Part shown: one piece after another, positions 1 through 5,199 of the stretch
Position numbering within the stretch: position 1 is the first letter of the stretch
How the letters are laid out: every line of letters starts with the position of its first letter
Assembly (NCBI GenBank): GCA_937928455.1
Contig: CALFUG010000032.1
Coordinates: forward strand, 1-5,199
Origin: an uncultured Clostridia bacterium
GTDB lineage: Bacteria > Bacillota > Clostridia > Peptostreptococcales > Anaerovoracaceae
DNA: 5,199 bases
Reading direction: 5' to 3'
The notes under the pieces: model-generated
The model's input: only the letters and a program-made list of their open reading frames with translations
What the model was told of the DNA's origin: nothing
Databases searched by the model: none
Program-made: the position numbers and the translations under genes

Positions 1-6
1 CTATAT

Positions 7-45
7 AAAAAAGCCCCTTATACGCAGGATTTTTAGTAAGAGGGC
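7..45 (-). terminator. Rho-independent terminator closing the leftward selenium operon
   Basis: Read on the minus strand, GCCCTCTTA pairs with TAAGGGGC (one bulged C, one G-U pair) around a 16-nt loop. A run of six T follows at once (plus-strand A7-A12). It lies just over 100 nt past the selD stop and faces the right way to end transcription of the yedE-to-selD unit. The loop is larger than usual, but the GC-rich base and T-run make the call good. Confidence 0.8.
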
Positions 46-151
46 GTAATCCGGCGAAGAAAGGATTAGGAAATAGACATGGATATTTTGGTGAATCAAG
101 CAGGAAATTAGCCCTGGTGATTGAGTCATGGGATGGCAAATAGGGATATGG
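46..151 (-). other. Untranslated trailer of selD with a small dyad
   Basis: These roughly 100 bases lie between the selD stop and the terminator. I see no coding region with a ribosome binding site. There is a perfect 6-bp inverted repeat, TAATCC at 47-52 and GGATTA at 63-68, with a 10-nt loop. It has no adjacent T-run, so it is not a terminator by itself and may only be a 3'-end stabilising hairpin. No tRNA-like fold, including tRNA-Sec, is apparent. Confidence 0.35.
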
Positions 152-1195
152 TTATTCCACCATAATATGCATTCCCGTATATGAACTGACGGTTCCTACC
201 AATGCAGATACCATGGCTTTTCCTTTCAAACCGTTTATGAAGCTTTTTACTTTTTCAGGTCCAACACTAATCAGCAAGCCGCCAGAGGTTTGGGGGTCGT
301 AAAGAATGTCCCGCAAGTATAAGGGTATGCTTTTGCTGATTTCAATGCCATCTTGAAAATAGTCCCGATTTCTATAGGCTCCTGCAGGAATCAGGCCCAT
401 CTCAGAATATTCCACAGCTCCTATGAGCAGGGGAATATTTTTGCTTTTAATGTGCAAGGTTACCTGGCTGCCTTTGGCCATTTCATAGGCATGGCCCAAA
501 AACCCAAAGCCAGTGATATCTGTGATGCTATGAATTCCCAATGGCGTGGTGGCCCCCGTTTCACCAATATTGTTCAATGTGGTCATGGAAAGGATGGCTT
601 GTTCCAAAGATTCCCGGCTGGCCATTTCTGCTTTTATGGCAGTATTTATAATACCTACGCCCAATGGTTTGGTCAAAATCAATACATCTCCCGGTTTGGC
701 CCCCGTATTGGTTATGATGTGAGAGGGGTGCACGATTCCTGAAACTGATAGACCGTATTTGGGTTCATCGTCCTCAATACTATGGCCTCCCACTAAGATG
801 GCACCGGACTCCAGCACCTTGTCCTGGCCACCTTTAAGTATTTGTGAGAGAACGGATATGTCCAGGCAACGGGGGAAGCAAACGATATTCAACGCCAAAA
901 TGGGCCTTCCGCCCATGGCATAAATATCGCTTAACGCATTTGCCGCTGCGATTTGACCGAAGGTATAGGGATCATCCACCACCGGTGTGAAGAAATCCAA
1001 AGTTTGAACCAGGGCGGTATCTTTACTGATTCGATATACGGCAGCATCGTCAGAAGTGTCGATTCCAACCAAAAGATCGGGGTGAGAGGTTTTCTCCAGT
1101 TGACACAAAACTTGTGCCAACAAATCCGGAGATAGTTTGGCTGCTCAACCAGAAGCTTTGGTCAGTTGTGTCAGTTTTATATCCAATGAACTCAT
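152..1195 (-). CDS. selD: Selenide, water dikinase (selenophosphate synthetase), selenocysteine-containing
   Basis: SelD makes selenophosphate from ATP, selenide and water in the cytoplasm. Selenophosphate is the Se donor for selenocysteinyl-tRNA and, where present, selenouridine or Mo-enzyme maturation. With the in-frame TGA at 1147-1145 read as selenocysteine, the product is 347 residues, the usual SelD length. It begins MSSLDIKLTQLTKASG, then Sec17 and AAKL, the catalytic Sec/Cys loop with Lys20. Further family motifs follow: DDAAVY (49-54), DFFTP (67-71), DDPYTFG (74-80), NALSDIYAMGG (86-96), the GGHSIEDDEPKYG region (136-148), ITGFGFLGH (227-235) and DPQTSGGLL (300-308). A conventional caller would stop at the TGA and begin at TTG 1123, losing the catalytic loop. 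ATG 1195 is the only usable in-frame start between the upstream Shine-Dalgarno sequence and the TGA. It is last in the operon, 48 bp after the DUF3343 gene. The identity is very secure; Sec insertion is inferred from motif alignment. Confidence 0.96.
1100..1120 (-). promoter_or_regulatory. Candidate bacterial SECIS hairpin in selD mRNA
   Basis: On the minus strand, TTGGCACAA pairs with TTGTGTCAA over 9 bp (one G-U pair) around a GTT loop. The loop begins 33 nt after the UGA and its first base is G. This fits the general bacterial SECIS pattern: a hairpin just downstream of UGA, roughly 16-37 nt to the apical loop, with a G in the first two loop positions. The 3-nt loop is tight; opening the closing A-U pair gives a 5-nt loop with G second. 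A competing fold exists at 1116-1141. SelB binding is inferred. Confidence 0.6.
1145..1147 (-). other. selD: In-frame UGA selenocysteine codon of selD (Sec17)
   Basis: On the minus strand the reading is GGT TGA GCA GCC AAA, giving Gly-Sec-Ala-Ala-Lys. SelD proteins carry either Cys or Sec at exactly this position, and the frame is clean SelD sequence on both sides. A recoded UGA is therefore much more likely than a nonsense mutation. It implies that the host has selA, selB and tRNA-Sec elsewhere, since none is in this window. Confidence 0.93.
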
Positions 1196-1232
1196 GTCGA
1201 CTTTTTCACCGGAGCTTCGGTGATTCCTCCTT
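1196..1232 (-). promoter_or_regulatory. Distant selD Shine-Dalgarno with bridging hairpin
   Basis: On the minus strand a perfect AAGGAGG (1232-1226) lies 30 nt before the selD ATG, too far for normal initiation. No in-frame ATG, GTG or TTG occurs in the gap. Between them TCACCG pairs perfectly with CGGTGA (1223-1206, 6-nt loop). If this helix forms, the effective spacing falls to about 12 nt. It may be a structured ribosome binding site and possibly a control point; that role is inferred. Confidence 0.55.
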
Positions 1233-1243
1233 CCTTGGGAATT

Positions 1244-1486
1244 CTACTCTCCATGATACACCATCTCAAAACCACCCTTACGGATGGAATAGATTTTCTC
1301 AATATGAGAATCAATAAGGGTGTGGTAGTCTCCATCAAACTGGATATGAGCACTTACTCCGCAATTGGAACTCAATGAACGGGGAACCGGCATTAAGCTG
1401 CAGGGGATATTCATTTGGTTCATTCGGCGTTCAAACCGAATGGCTCCCGTATGAGTGAAGAACAGTACTTGATATTCCCTGCTCAT
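1244..1486 (-). CDS. DUF3343 (putative Se/S carrier-like) small protein
   Basis: This 80-residue soluble protein matches the DUF3343 family, described as putative Se/S carrier-like and often found beside selenium genes. The N-terminus has the family's YQVLFFTHTGAIRFERRM pattern (residues 5-22), followed by MPVPRSLSSNCG (32-43), in which Cys42 before Gly is the expected functional cysteine. A second cysteine is Cys29. The length is normal for the family. Its ATG overlaps the stop of the upstream TusA-like gene (ATGA), and only a weak GGCG lies upstream, so translation is probably coupled. By context it may accept or hold sulfane Se/S and work with the TusA-like protein and SelD downstream. The biochemical function is not established; the family assignment is good. 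Confidence 0.88.
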   Translation of the reverse strand: MSREYQVLFFTHTGAIRFERRMNQMNIPCSLMPVPRSLSSNCGVSAHIQFDGDYHTLIDSHIEKIYSIRKGGFEMVYHGE

Positions 1487-1689
1487 TTTTTCGCCGTTAA
1501 GACAAAGGCTTCGTCTACCTTTTCCACAGTCACTTGGTACCCGTTTTTCAACATAAACCTTTGGACATTTTCTTTGGAAGTAGTGTTATCTACCATAATC
1601 ATTACCCCATCTGGGTTTTCTTCTAATGCTTTTTTCGTAGCCAGAACGGGCTGGGGGCAGCTCATTCCACTGGTGTCAATTGTTTTCAT
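1483..1689 (-). CDS. Stand-alone TusA-family Se/S carrier (YedF N-domain-like)
   Basis: This 68-residue cytoplasmic protein has the TusA/SirA/YedF fold signature: DTSGMSCPQPVLATKKAL near the N-terminus, with the CPxP motif at Cys11-Pro12-Gln13-Pro14. Cys11 carries the persulfide or perselenide in this family. The rest (DGVMIMVDN, then ENVQRFMLKNGYQV) matches the beta-alpha-beta core. Selenium-linked YedF proteins usually have about 200 residues, with a DsrE-like C-terminal domain; here the frame ends after the TusA domain and that half is absent. A GGAGG lies 5 nt before the ATG. It starts 31 bp after the yedE stop and overlaps the DUF3343 start by 4 nt. It probably relays Se or S from the desulfurase toward SelD, but a purely sulfur role is possible. 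Confidence 0.9.
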   Translation of the reverse strand: MKTIDTSGMSCPQPVLATKKALEENPDGVMIMVDNTTSKENVQRFMLKNGYQVTVEKVDEAFVLTAKK

Positions 1690-1720
1690 AGTATCCTCCG
1701 AAAACTCTATAAAATGAATA

Positions 1721-2803
1721 TTAACTTTTCGCTTTTCTGAGGAATTCGGAATTTCCCCAAGAAATAATCAACAATATTACGATGCTAAGGATGACAGCAA
1801 TCTGCCCGGGCAGAGTGGCGCCGGCAGCACTGGAGGCCAGGCCGAAATTGTGTGCGATTGCTGCACCTATGAAAAGACCAATGACTGAGATCACGGAGTC
1901 GGTATTTCCTTCTCCCGACAGAATCAATTGTCTCATGGGACAGCCCCCCAATAATACGGAGCCCCATCCCACCAAAGACATCCCCAAGAAATTCCACAAG
2001 CCATCGGTATGGGCAATGGGCTGCCCTTCAAATCCCAGATTGAAATTCCCAAACGCCAGATTACCCAAGAAACTGAAGACCAGAATCATGGCTAGCCCCA
2101 ACAAGAGATGGGAATCCCGGAAAAGAATAGTGTCCCGTGCTCCTCCAACGGTACATAATCGGGACTTTTGCGCCAACCCGCCTACGATCAATCCGGCCAT
2201 CAGGGAAATCCATATGGGCGCCTTGGAAGCGCCGGGTCCCGATTCGCTGAAGAAAAGAAGGGAAGGAATGGCCAATAATATGACGAATAGAACTAGATTT
2301 ACGAAGGGAAATAGATATCCTTCCATATGAGTCAAAGTATAACTCCGTTTTAGGTTAAACCCTTTGTTCAGGAATAAGATTCCCACATAAATTCCGGAAA
2401 GGAAACCCACCAAACCAACTACCGCATTCAAGTCGCCTCCCGCTATACGAAGCACCATCCGCAGCGGGCATCCCAGAAAGACCAGGGCTCCAATCATGAC
2501 AATGATGGATAGGATAAGGCGGGTAAAAGGTGATGAACCTCCCCGGGATAAGAATTCCTTATTTTTGCTGGCCAATATAAAAGAGCCCAACACCAGCCCC
2601 AATACTTCAGGTCTTACATATTGTACCACTTCGGCTCGATGGAGCCCCATTCCGCCAGCGATATCCCGTATAAAACAAGCGATGCAAAATCCCATGTTGG
2701 CGGGATTTCCAAAAAACACAAGAAGTACAGAAAAAATTCCGACTACACTGCCGGCCACAATAATGGCAATCTTATTTTTCACCACGCTACCTTTCATAGA
2801 CAT
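1721..2803 (-). CDS. yedE: YedE-family putative selenium transporter
   Basis: This 360-residue integral membrane protein belongs to the YeeE/YedE family, in the form that accompanies selenium genes. About ten hydrophobic segments are visible, roughly at 11-31, 66-78, 96-112, 126-146, 163-186, 196-212, 232-252, 270-288, 303-320 and 333-349. Two halves each carry the family signature: GCPLR at 111-115 and GCPMR at 287-291. Other conserved-looking cysteines are Cys40 and Cys43 (CIAC) and Cys217. Related YeeE proteins move thiosulfate with conserved cysteines, so selenium-species import is a reasonable inference; the substrate is unproven. It is the first gene of the leftward operon. The start is uncertain: ATG 2803 and ATG 2797 lack a good Shine-Dalgarno sequence, while GTG 2782 has AAAGG 7 nt upstream and would give 353 residues. 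Confidence 0.9.
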   Translation of the reverse strand: MSMKGSVVKNKIAIIVAGSVVGIFSVLLVFFGNPANMGFCIACFIRDIAGGMGLHRAEVVQYVRPEVLGLVLGSFILASKNKEFLSRGGSSPFTRLILSIIVMIGALVFLGCPLRMVLRIAGGDLNAVVGLVGFLSGIYVGILFLNKGFNLKRSYTLTHMEGYLFPFVNLVLFVILLAIPSLLFFSESGPGASKAPIWISLMAGLIVGGLAQKSRLCTVGGARDTILFRDSHLLLGLAMILVFSFLGNLAFGNFNLGFEGQPIAHTDGLWNFLGMSLVGWGSVLLGGCPMRQLILSGEGNTDSVISVIGLFIGAAIAHNFGLASSAAGATLPGQIAVILSIVILLIISWGNSEFLRKAKS

Positions 2804-2829
2804 TTATATTGCGATATCTTTCATATAGG

Positions 2830-2859
2830 ATTGTATCAACGAGGATGGAGATTGTACAA
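2830..2859 (-). promoter_or_regulatory. Candidate sigma-A promoter for the yedE-to-selD operon
   Basis: On the minus strand TTGTAC (2859-2854) and TACAAT (2835-2830, five of six matches to TATAAT) are 18 nt apart. Initiation would fall near 2823, giving a short leader before yedE. The -35 box matches only three of six positions and lies inside a perfect palindrome, ATTGTACAAT (2851-2860), which may be an operator. Confidence 0.45.
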
Positions 2860-2885
2860 TAAGAAAAGCAAATGAATTCATTCCC

Positions 2886-2908
2886 TGGTATTACCAAATA
2901 GAATGGTA
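2886..2908. promoter_or_regulatory. Three TGGTA half-sites (candidate operator)
   Basis: TGGTA at 2886-2890, its complement TACCA at 2892-2896 and TGGTA at 2904-2908 form two overlapping perfect dyads, with 1-nt and 7-nt spacers. They lie about 50-70 bp upstream of the likely rightward transcription start, where LysR-type regulators often have their main recognition site. Binding is inferred only. Confidence 0.35.
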
Positions 2909-2921
2909 GTTGTAATGCAGG

Positions 2922-2951
2922 TTGCTTTCCCTTTTGAGGAAAGGTTATAAT
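2922..2951 (+). promoter_or_regulatory. Sigma-A-type promoter for the desulfurase-lysR unit
   Basis: A perfect TATAAT at 2946-2951 follows TTGCTT at 2922-2927 with an 18-nt spacer. The -35 box matches TTGACA in three positions. Transcription would start near 2958, about 36 nt before the desulfurase ATG. The -10 box is the best promoter element in the window, and the spacer holds a dyad that a regulator could bind. Confidence 0.6.
2925..2943. promoter_or_regulatory. LysR-type T-N11-A dyad in the rightward promoter spacer
   Basis: CTTTCC (2925-2930) and GGAAAG (2938-2943) are perfect inverted arms with a 7-nt centre. T2928 and A2940 give the T-N11-A spacing typical of LysR-family boxes. Because the dyad sits between -35 and -10, bound protein could block RNA polymerase or alter promoter geometry. 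The regulator encoded at 4165-5058 is the obvious candidate, as in autoregulation; this is inference. Confidence 0.4.
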
Positions 2952-2993
2952 ATTAGTGGCATAAGTCTAAAATTGCTGGTAAGGGGGTTTACC

Positions 2994-4151
2994 ATGGGCG
3001 ACTCAATGAAAAATCTTTATATGGATAACGGCGCCACATCATTTCCCAAAGCACCGGGGGTTACGGAGAGTATGTGCAACTATTTGAATCATGTAGGAGC
3101 CAGCGTGAATCGTGGAGTTTATCATAATTCTCACGAAGCGGAAAACGCACTGTATGAAACTAGAGAGTTGCTATGCTCACTTTTCGGCTTTGATCAGCCG
3201 GAAAATGTAGTGTTTACAAAAAACGTGACCGAAAGTCTGAATGTTTTACTGAAAGGGGTTTTCCGGAAAGGAGACCATGTGATCGTTTCTTCGGTTGAGC
3301 ATAATGCAGTGATGCGACCCCTCAACGCATTGAAGGAAAGAGGCATAGATTATACCCGGATTATGTGCGATAAGAACGGCGCCATTACGGCAGAAGACAT
3401 TTTGCCTGCCATAAAACCCAATACAAAGGGAGTGGTGATGACCCATGCTTCCAATGTAAGCGGTACCATTCTACCCCTGGAAAAAGTGGGGGACATATGC
3501 CAAGAAAAAGGATTGGTATTTATCATAGATGCTGCTCAGACGGCGGGGATTATTCCTGTAGATTTCCCAAAATTAGGGGCAGATGCCATTGCATTCACAG
3601 GGCATAAATCTTTACTGGGGCCCCAGGGTGTGGGTGGGTTCTTAATCACCAATCAACTGGCAGACCAACTGTCTACCTTTATTGAGGGAGGAACCGGTAG
3701 TTTGTCGGACCATGAAATACAGCCCCATTATATGCCGGACAAATTTGAAGCCGGCACGCAGAATATGCCAGGTATCTACGGTTTGAATGCCGCATTGAAA
3801 TATATCATGAAAGAGGGAACCGAAACCCTCCACCATAAAGAAATGGCGCTGATGGAAATTTTTCTGGAGGCCCTCATAAACATGGATCATATACGGATAG
3901 TGGGAAGAAAAGACATAGAGCAACGGGTGGGGATTGTTTCGGTGGACTTTATTCATGGAGACAATGGGGAAATGGCATATCGTTTGTATTCGGGTTCGGG
4001 AATCATGACTCGAAGTGGGATGCATTGTGCACCATCTGCTCATCAAACCCTGGGAACTTTCCCAAGGGGAACGGTTCGATTCGGGCTCAGCCATTTTTTG
4101 GAAAAGGCAGACATTTGTTATGCCATAGACCAAATAAATAAGTTGAGATAA
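2994..4151 (+). CDS. Cysteine desulfurase / selenocysteine lyase-like PLP enzyme (class V aminotransferase)
   Basis: This 385-residue cytoplasmic fold-type I PLP enzyme of the NifS/SufS superfamily removes S from cysteine, or Se from selenocysteine, leaving alanine and a Cys-bound persulfide or perselenide. Visible features in order: YMDNGATSFPKAP (9-21), NVTESLN (77-83), His103 in SSVEHNAV, which would stack on PLP, ASNVSGT (152-158), Asp179 and Gln182 in IIDAAQTAG, the PLP lysine Lys205 in FTGHKSLLGPQG, and catalytic Cys345 in RSGMHCAPSAH. FPRGTVRFGLS closes the family signature. ATG 2994 is chosen because AAGGGGG lies 6 nt upstream; a longer in-frame reading from TTG 2922 would begin at the promoter -35 box. 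It resembles the class-V desulfurase-family proteins of clostridia. A selenium role is inferred from context, since sequence alone cannot separate S from Se use. Confidence 0.92.
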   Translation: MGDSMKNLYMDNGATSFPKAPGVTESMCNYLNHVGASVNRGVYHNSHEAENALYETRELLCSLFGFDQPENVVFTKNVTESLNVLLKGVFRKGDHVIVSSVEHNAVMRPLNALKERGIDYTRIMCDKNGAITAEDILPAIKPNTKGVVMTHASNVSGTILPLEKVGDICQEKGLVFIIDAAQTAGIIPVDFPKLGADAIAFTGHKSLLGPQGVGGFLITNQLADQLSTFIEGGTGSLSDHEIQPHYMPDKFEAGTQNMPGIYGLNAALKYIMKEGTETLHHKEMALMEIFLEALINMDHIRIVGRKDIEQRVGIVSVDFIHGDNGEMAYRLYSGSGIMTRSGMHCAPSAHQTLGTFPRGTVRFGLSHFLEKADICYAIDQINKLR

Positions 4152-4164
4152 GAAGGGTGGTTTC

Positions 4165-5058
4165 ATGGAAATCAATCAAGTGAGGACATTTGTCACGGTA
4201 GCCAAAGTTGGAAGTTTTTCCAAGGCGGCGGATTTGCTCTACGTTTCTCAGCCTACGGTAACCAATAATATTAAAAAGCTGGAAGATGATCTGGGCATCC
4301 ATTTGTTTTATCGCAATCATAGGAGCGTGTCCCTAACGGAATCCGGGTCTCTCTTTTATAAACATGCCATGGAAATTATCAATGCCTATGAAAAGGCGAA
4401 TCAGTTTCTAACCGGGTATAAAAAAGACATGGAAGGAAGTCTGGAATTATTCGCTAGCACCATACCGGAACAGTACCTTCTCCCCAGTGTGATTGCGGCC
4501 TTTCGGAAAAAATATCCTTTGACTCGAATTGTCATGAAACACTTGCCCTCCCAGGCTATTCTAGCAAAACTGTTGGCGGGGCATATCAATTTTGGGTTTG
4601 TAGGTGTGAAAAGCGGGAAAGAAGAACTTGCCTATCTGGACCTCTTCAAGGAGCATTTGGTATTGATTACTCCGCCGGATAAAACCTTTGAAAAAAATCC
4701 GGTGGCAATCTGTGATCTTTTAGACGAAGTCATTATTATAAGAGAAGAGGGATCGGGCACCCGGCGGGTTTTTGAACAAGAAATGAAAAAGAAAAATCTG
4801 GATCTGGATATGTTCCAAGGGAAAATAGTCAGTGAAAGCCTAGAGGCCATTAAACGGATGGTATCGTTGGGTGTGGGAGTTAGCTTGGTTCCTTATGTTT
4901 CCGTAAGAGATGATATGCTTACGAGAAAATACAATGTGTATGATATGGCAGACTTATCTTTACAAAGAGTTTACAGCCTGGCTTTCCGAAAAAACAGAGT
5001 ACTTTCTCCCATTGAAGAGGAATTCAGATCATATATAGAAAATTGGAAATGGGAGTAA
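4165..5058 (+). CDS. LysR-family transcriptional regulator, selenium-metabolism-associated type
   Basis: This 297-residue LysR-type regulator is of normal family length. The N-terminal winged helix-turn-helix spans about residues 2-60, with SFSKAADLLYVSQPTVTNNIKKLE (17-40) as the DNA-binding core. A linker helix follows (about 61-90), then the periplasmic-binding-protein-like effector domain. That domain starts with GSLELFASTIPEQYLLP, and REEGSGTRRVFE (193-204) is a likely ligand-pocket loop; GVGVSLVP (236-243) is also typical. This form recurs beside selenium genes in anaerobes, and the present neighbours agree. AAGGGTGG precedes the ATG with 4 nt between, and the gene begins 13 nt after the desulfurase stop, so it is co-transcribed. 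It may control its own unit and the divergent one. The effector is unknown; a selenium or sulfur metabolite is a guess. Confidence 0.93.
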   Translation: MEINQVRTFVTVAKVGSFSKAADLLYVSQPTVTNNIKKLEDDLGIHLFYRNHRSVSLTESGSLFYKHAMEIINAYEKANQFLTGYKKDMEGSLELFASTIPEQYLLPSVIAAFRKKYPLTRIVMKHLPSQAILAKLLAGHINFGFVGVKSGKEELAYLDLFKEHLVLITPPDKTFEKNPVAICDLLDEVIIIREEGSGTRRVFEQEMKKKNLDLDMFQGKIVSESLEAIKRMVSLGVGVSLVPYVSVRDDMLTRKYNVYDMADLSLQRVYSLAFRKNRVLSPIEEEFRSYIENWKWE

Positions 5059-5142
5059 GCATGATTATTGGAACATCTTAGAGGTTCCGAAGAATAAAAC
5101 AGGAGATATAAAAGAAAACGGATGTCATTTTGCTGGGCATAT

Positions 5143-5186
5143 AGCCTCAATCCCTTGGAAATCAGGGATTGAGGGCTTTTATTTTT
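5143..5186 (+). terminator. Rho-independent terminator after the lysR gene
   Basis: CCTCAATCCCT (5145-5155) pairs perfectly with AGGGATTGAGG (5164-5174) around an 8-nt loop. An alternative register with one bulged G adds AGCC/GGCT at the base. TTTTATTTTT follows (5177-5186). It lies about 85 nt past the LysR stop and closes the rightward unit. No gene is seen in 5059-5142, only a weak GGAAC/GTTCC dyad at 5070-5088. Confidence 0.93.
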
Positions 5187-5199
5187 GAATAAAAAATTT

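Noticed and set aside
1..151. Possible tRNA-Sec (selC) beside selD
   Set aside because: No acceptor, T-arm or anticodon-arm pattern can be read on either strand, and the part outside the terminator is only about 106 nt.
152..1123. selD as a 323-residue protein starting at TTG 1123
   Set aside because: This start lies after the UGA and lacks the catalytic loop. Clear SelD sequence continues upstream in the same frame to ATG 1195.
1116..1141. GCCAA/TTGGC hairpin with TCCG loop as the main SECIS
   Set aside because: Its apical loop begins only about 14 nt after the UGA and lacks a G in the first two positions, so it fits the bacterial pattern less well than 1100-1120. It is kept only as a competing fold.
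1782..2330. 182-codon plus-strand open frame opposite yedE
   Set aside because: It is antisense to a clear membrane-protein gene, has an implausible composition rich in Pro, Arg and Asn, and matches no family I know. The same applies to the open frames at 353-742, 1415-1717 and 2496-2828.
2922..2993. N-terminal extension of the desulfurase from TTG 2922
   Set aside because: The stretch contains the promoter -35 and -10 boxes, has no ribosome binding site for TTG, and adds residues outside the family. ATG 2994 has a good Shine-Dalgarno sequence.
3642..4175. 177-codon minus-strand open frame opposite the desulfurase
   Set aside because: It is a shadow of the PLP enzyme gene, with no recognisable domain and a composition expected from antisense reading.
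5070..5088. GGAAC/GTTCC inverted repeat after the LysR gene
   Set aside because: It has only 5 bp with a 9-nt loop and no T-run; the real terminator is at 5143-5186.

Overview
The window is a compact selenium-metabolism cluster. It has Shine-Dalgarno-rich, moderate-GC DNA typical of Bacillota, most likely an anaerobic clostridial-type organism; this rests on gene content and translation signals, with no marker gene in view. Six protein genes are supported and all have known or likely links to selenium use. No rRNA, tRNA, mobile element or CRISPR array was seen.

Leftward (minus-strand) unit, about 2803 down to 152: a YedE-type membrane transporter, a 68-residue stand-alone TusA-fold carrier with a CPQP motif, an 80-residue DUF3343 (putative Se/S carrier) protein whose start overlaps the previous stop in ATGA, and selD, selenophosphate synthetase. 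The unit ends in a Rho-independent terminator at 7-45. selD is longer than the uninterrupted frame suggests. The protein begins at 1195 and carries an in-frame UGA at residue 17, inside the catalytic Gly-Sec-Ala-Ala-Lys loop, followed by a plausible bacterial SECIS hairpin at 1100-1120. A perfect Shine-Dalgarno sequence sits 30 nt before the selD ATG, with a 6-bp hairpin in between that could bring the two together.

Rightward (plus-strand) unit, 2994-5058: a class-V PLP-dependent cysteine desulfurase-family enzyme (possibly supplying Se from selenocysteine), then a LysR-family regulator matching the type found with selenium genes. It ends in a strong terminator at 5143-5186.

The two units diverge from a 190-bp control region (2804-2993) with a perfect TATAAT box for the rightward unit, a fair leftward promoter and several dyads. 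One dyad has LysR-type T-N11-A geometry and lies between the rightward -35 and -10 boxes. The inferred logic is that YedE imports a selenium species, the desulfurase and the TusA/DUF3343 carriers pass on Se(0) as persulfide-like intermediates, SelD makes selenophosphate, and the LysR protein adjusts expression. SelD is itself a selenoprotein, so its synthesis depends on the selenium pathway it feeds.
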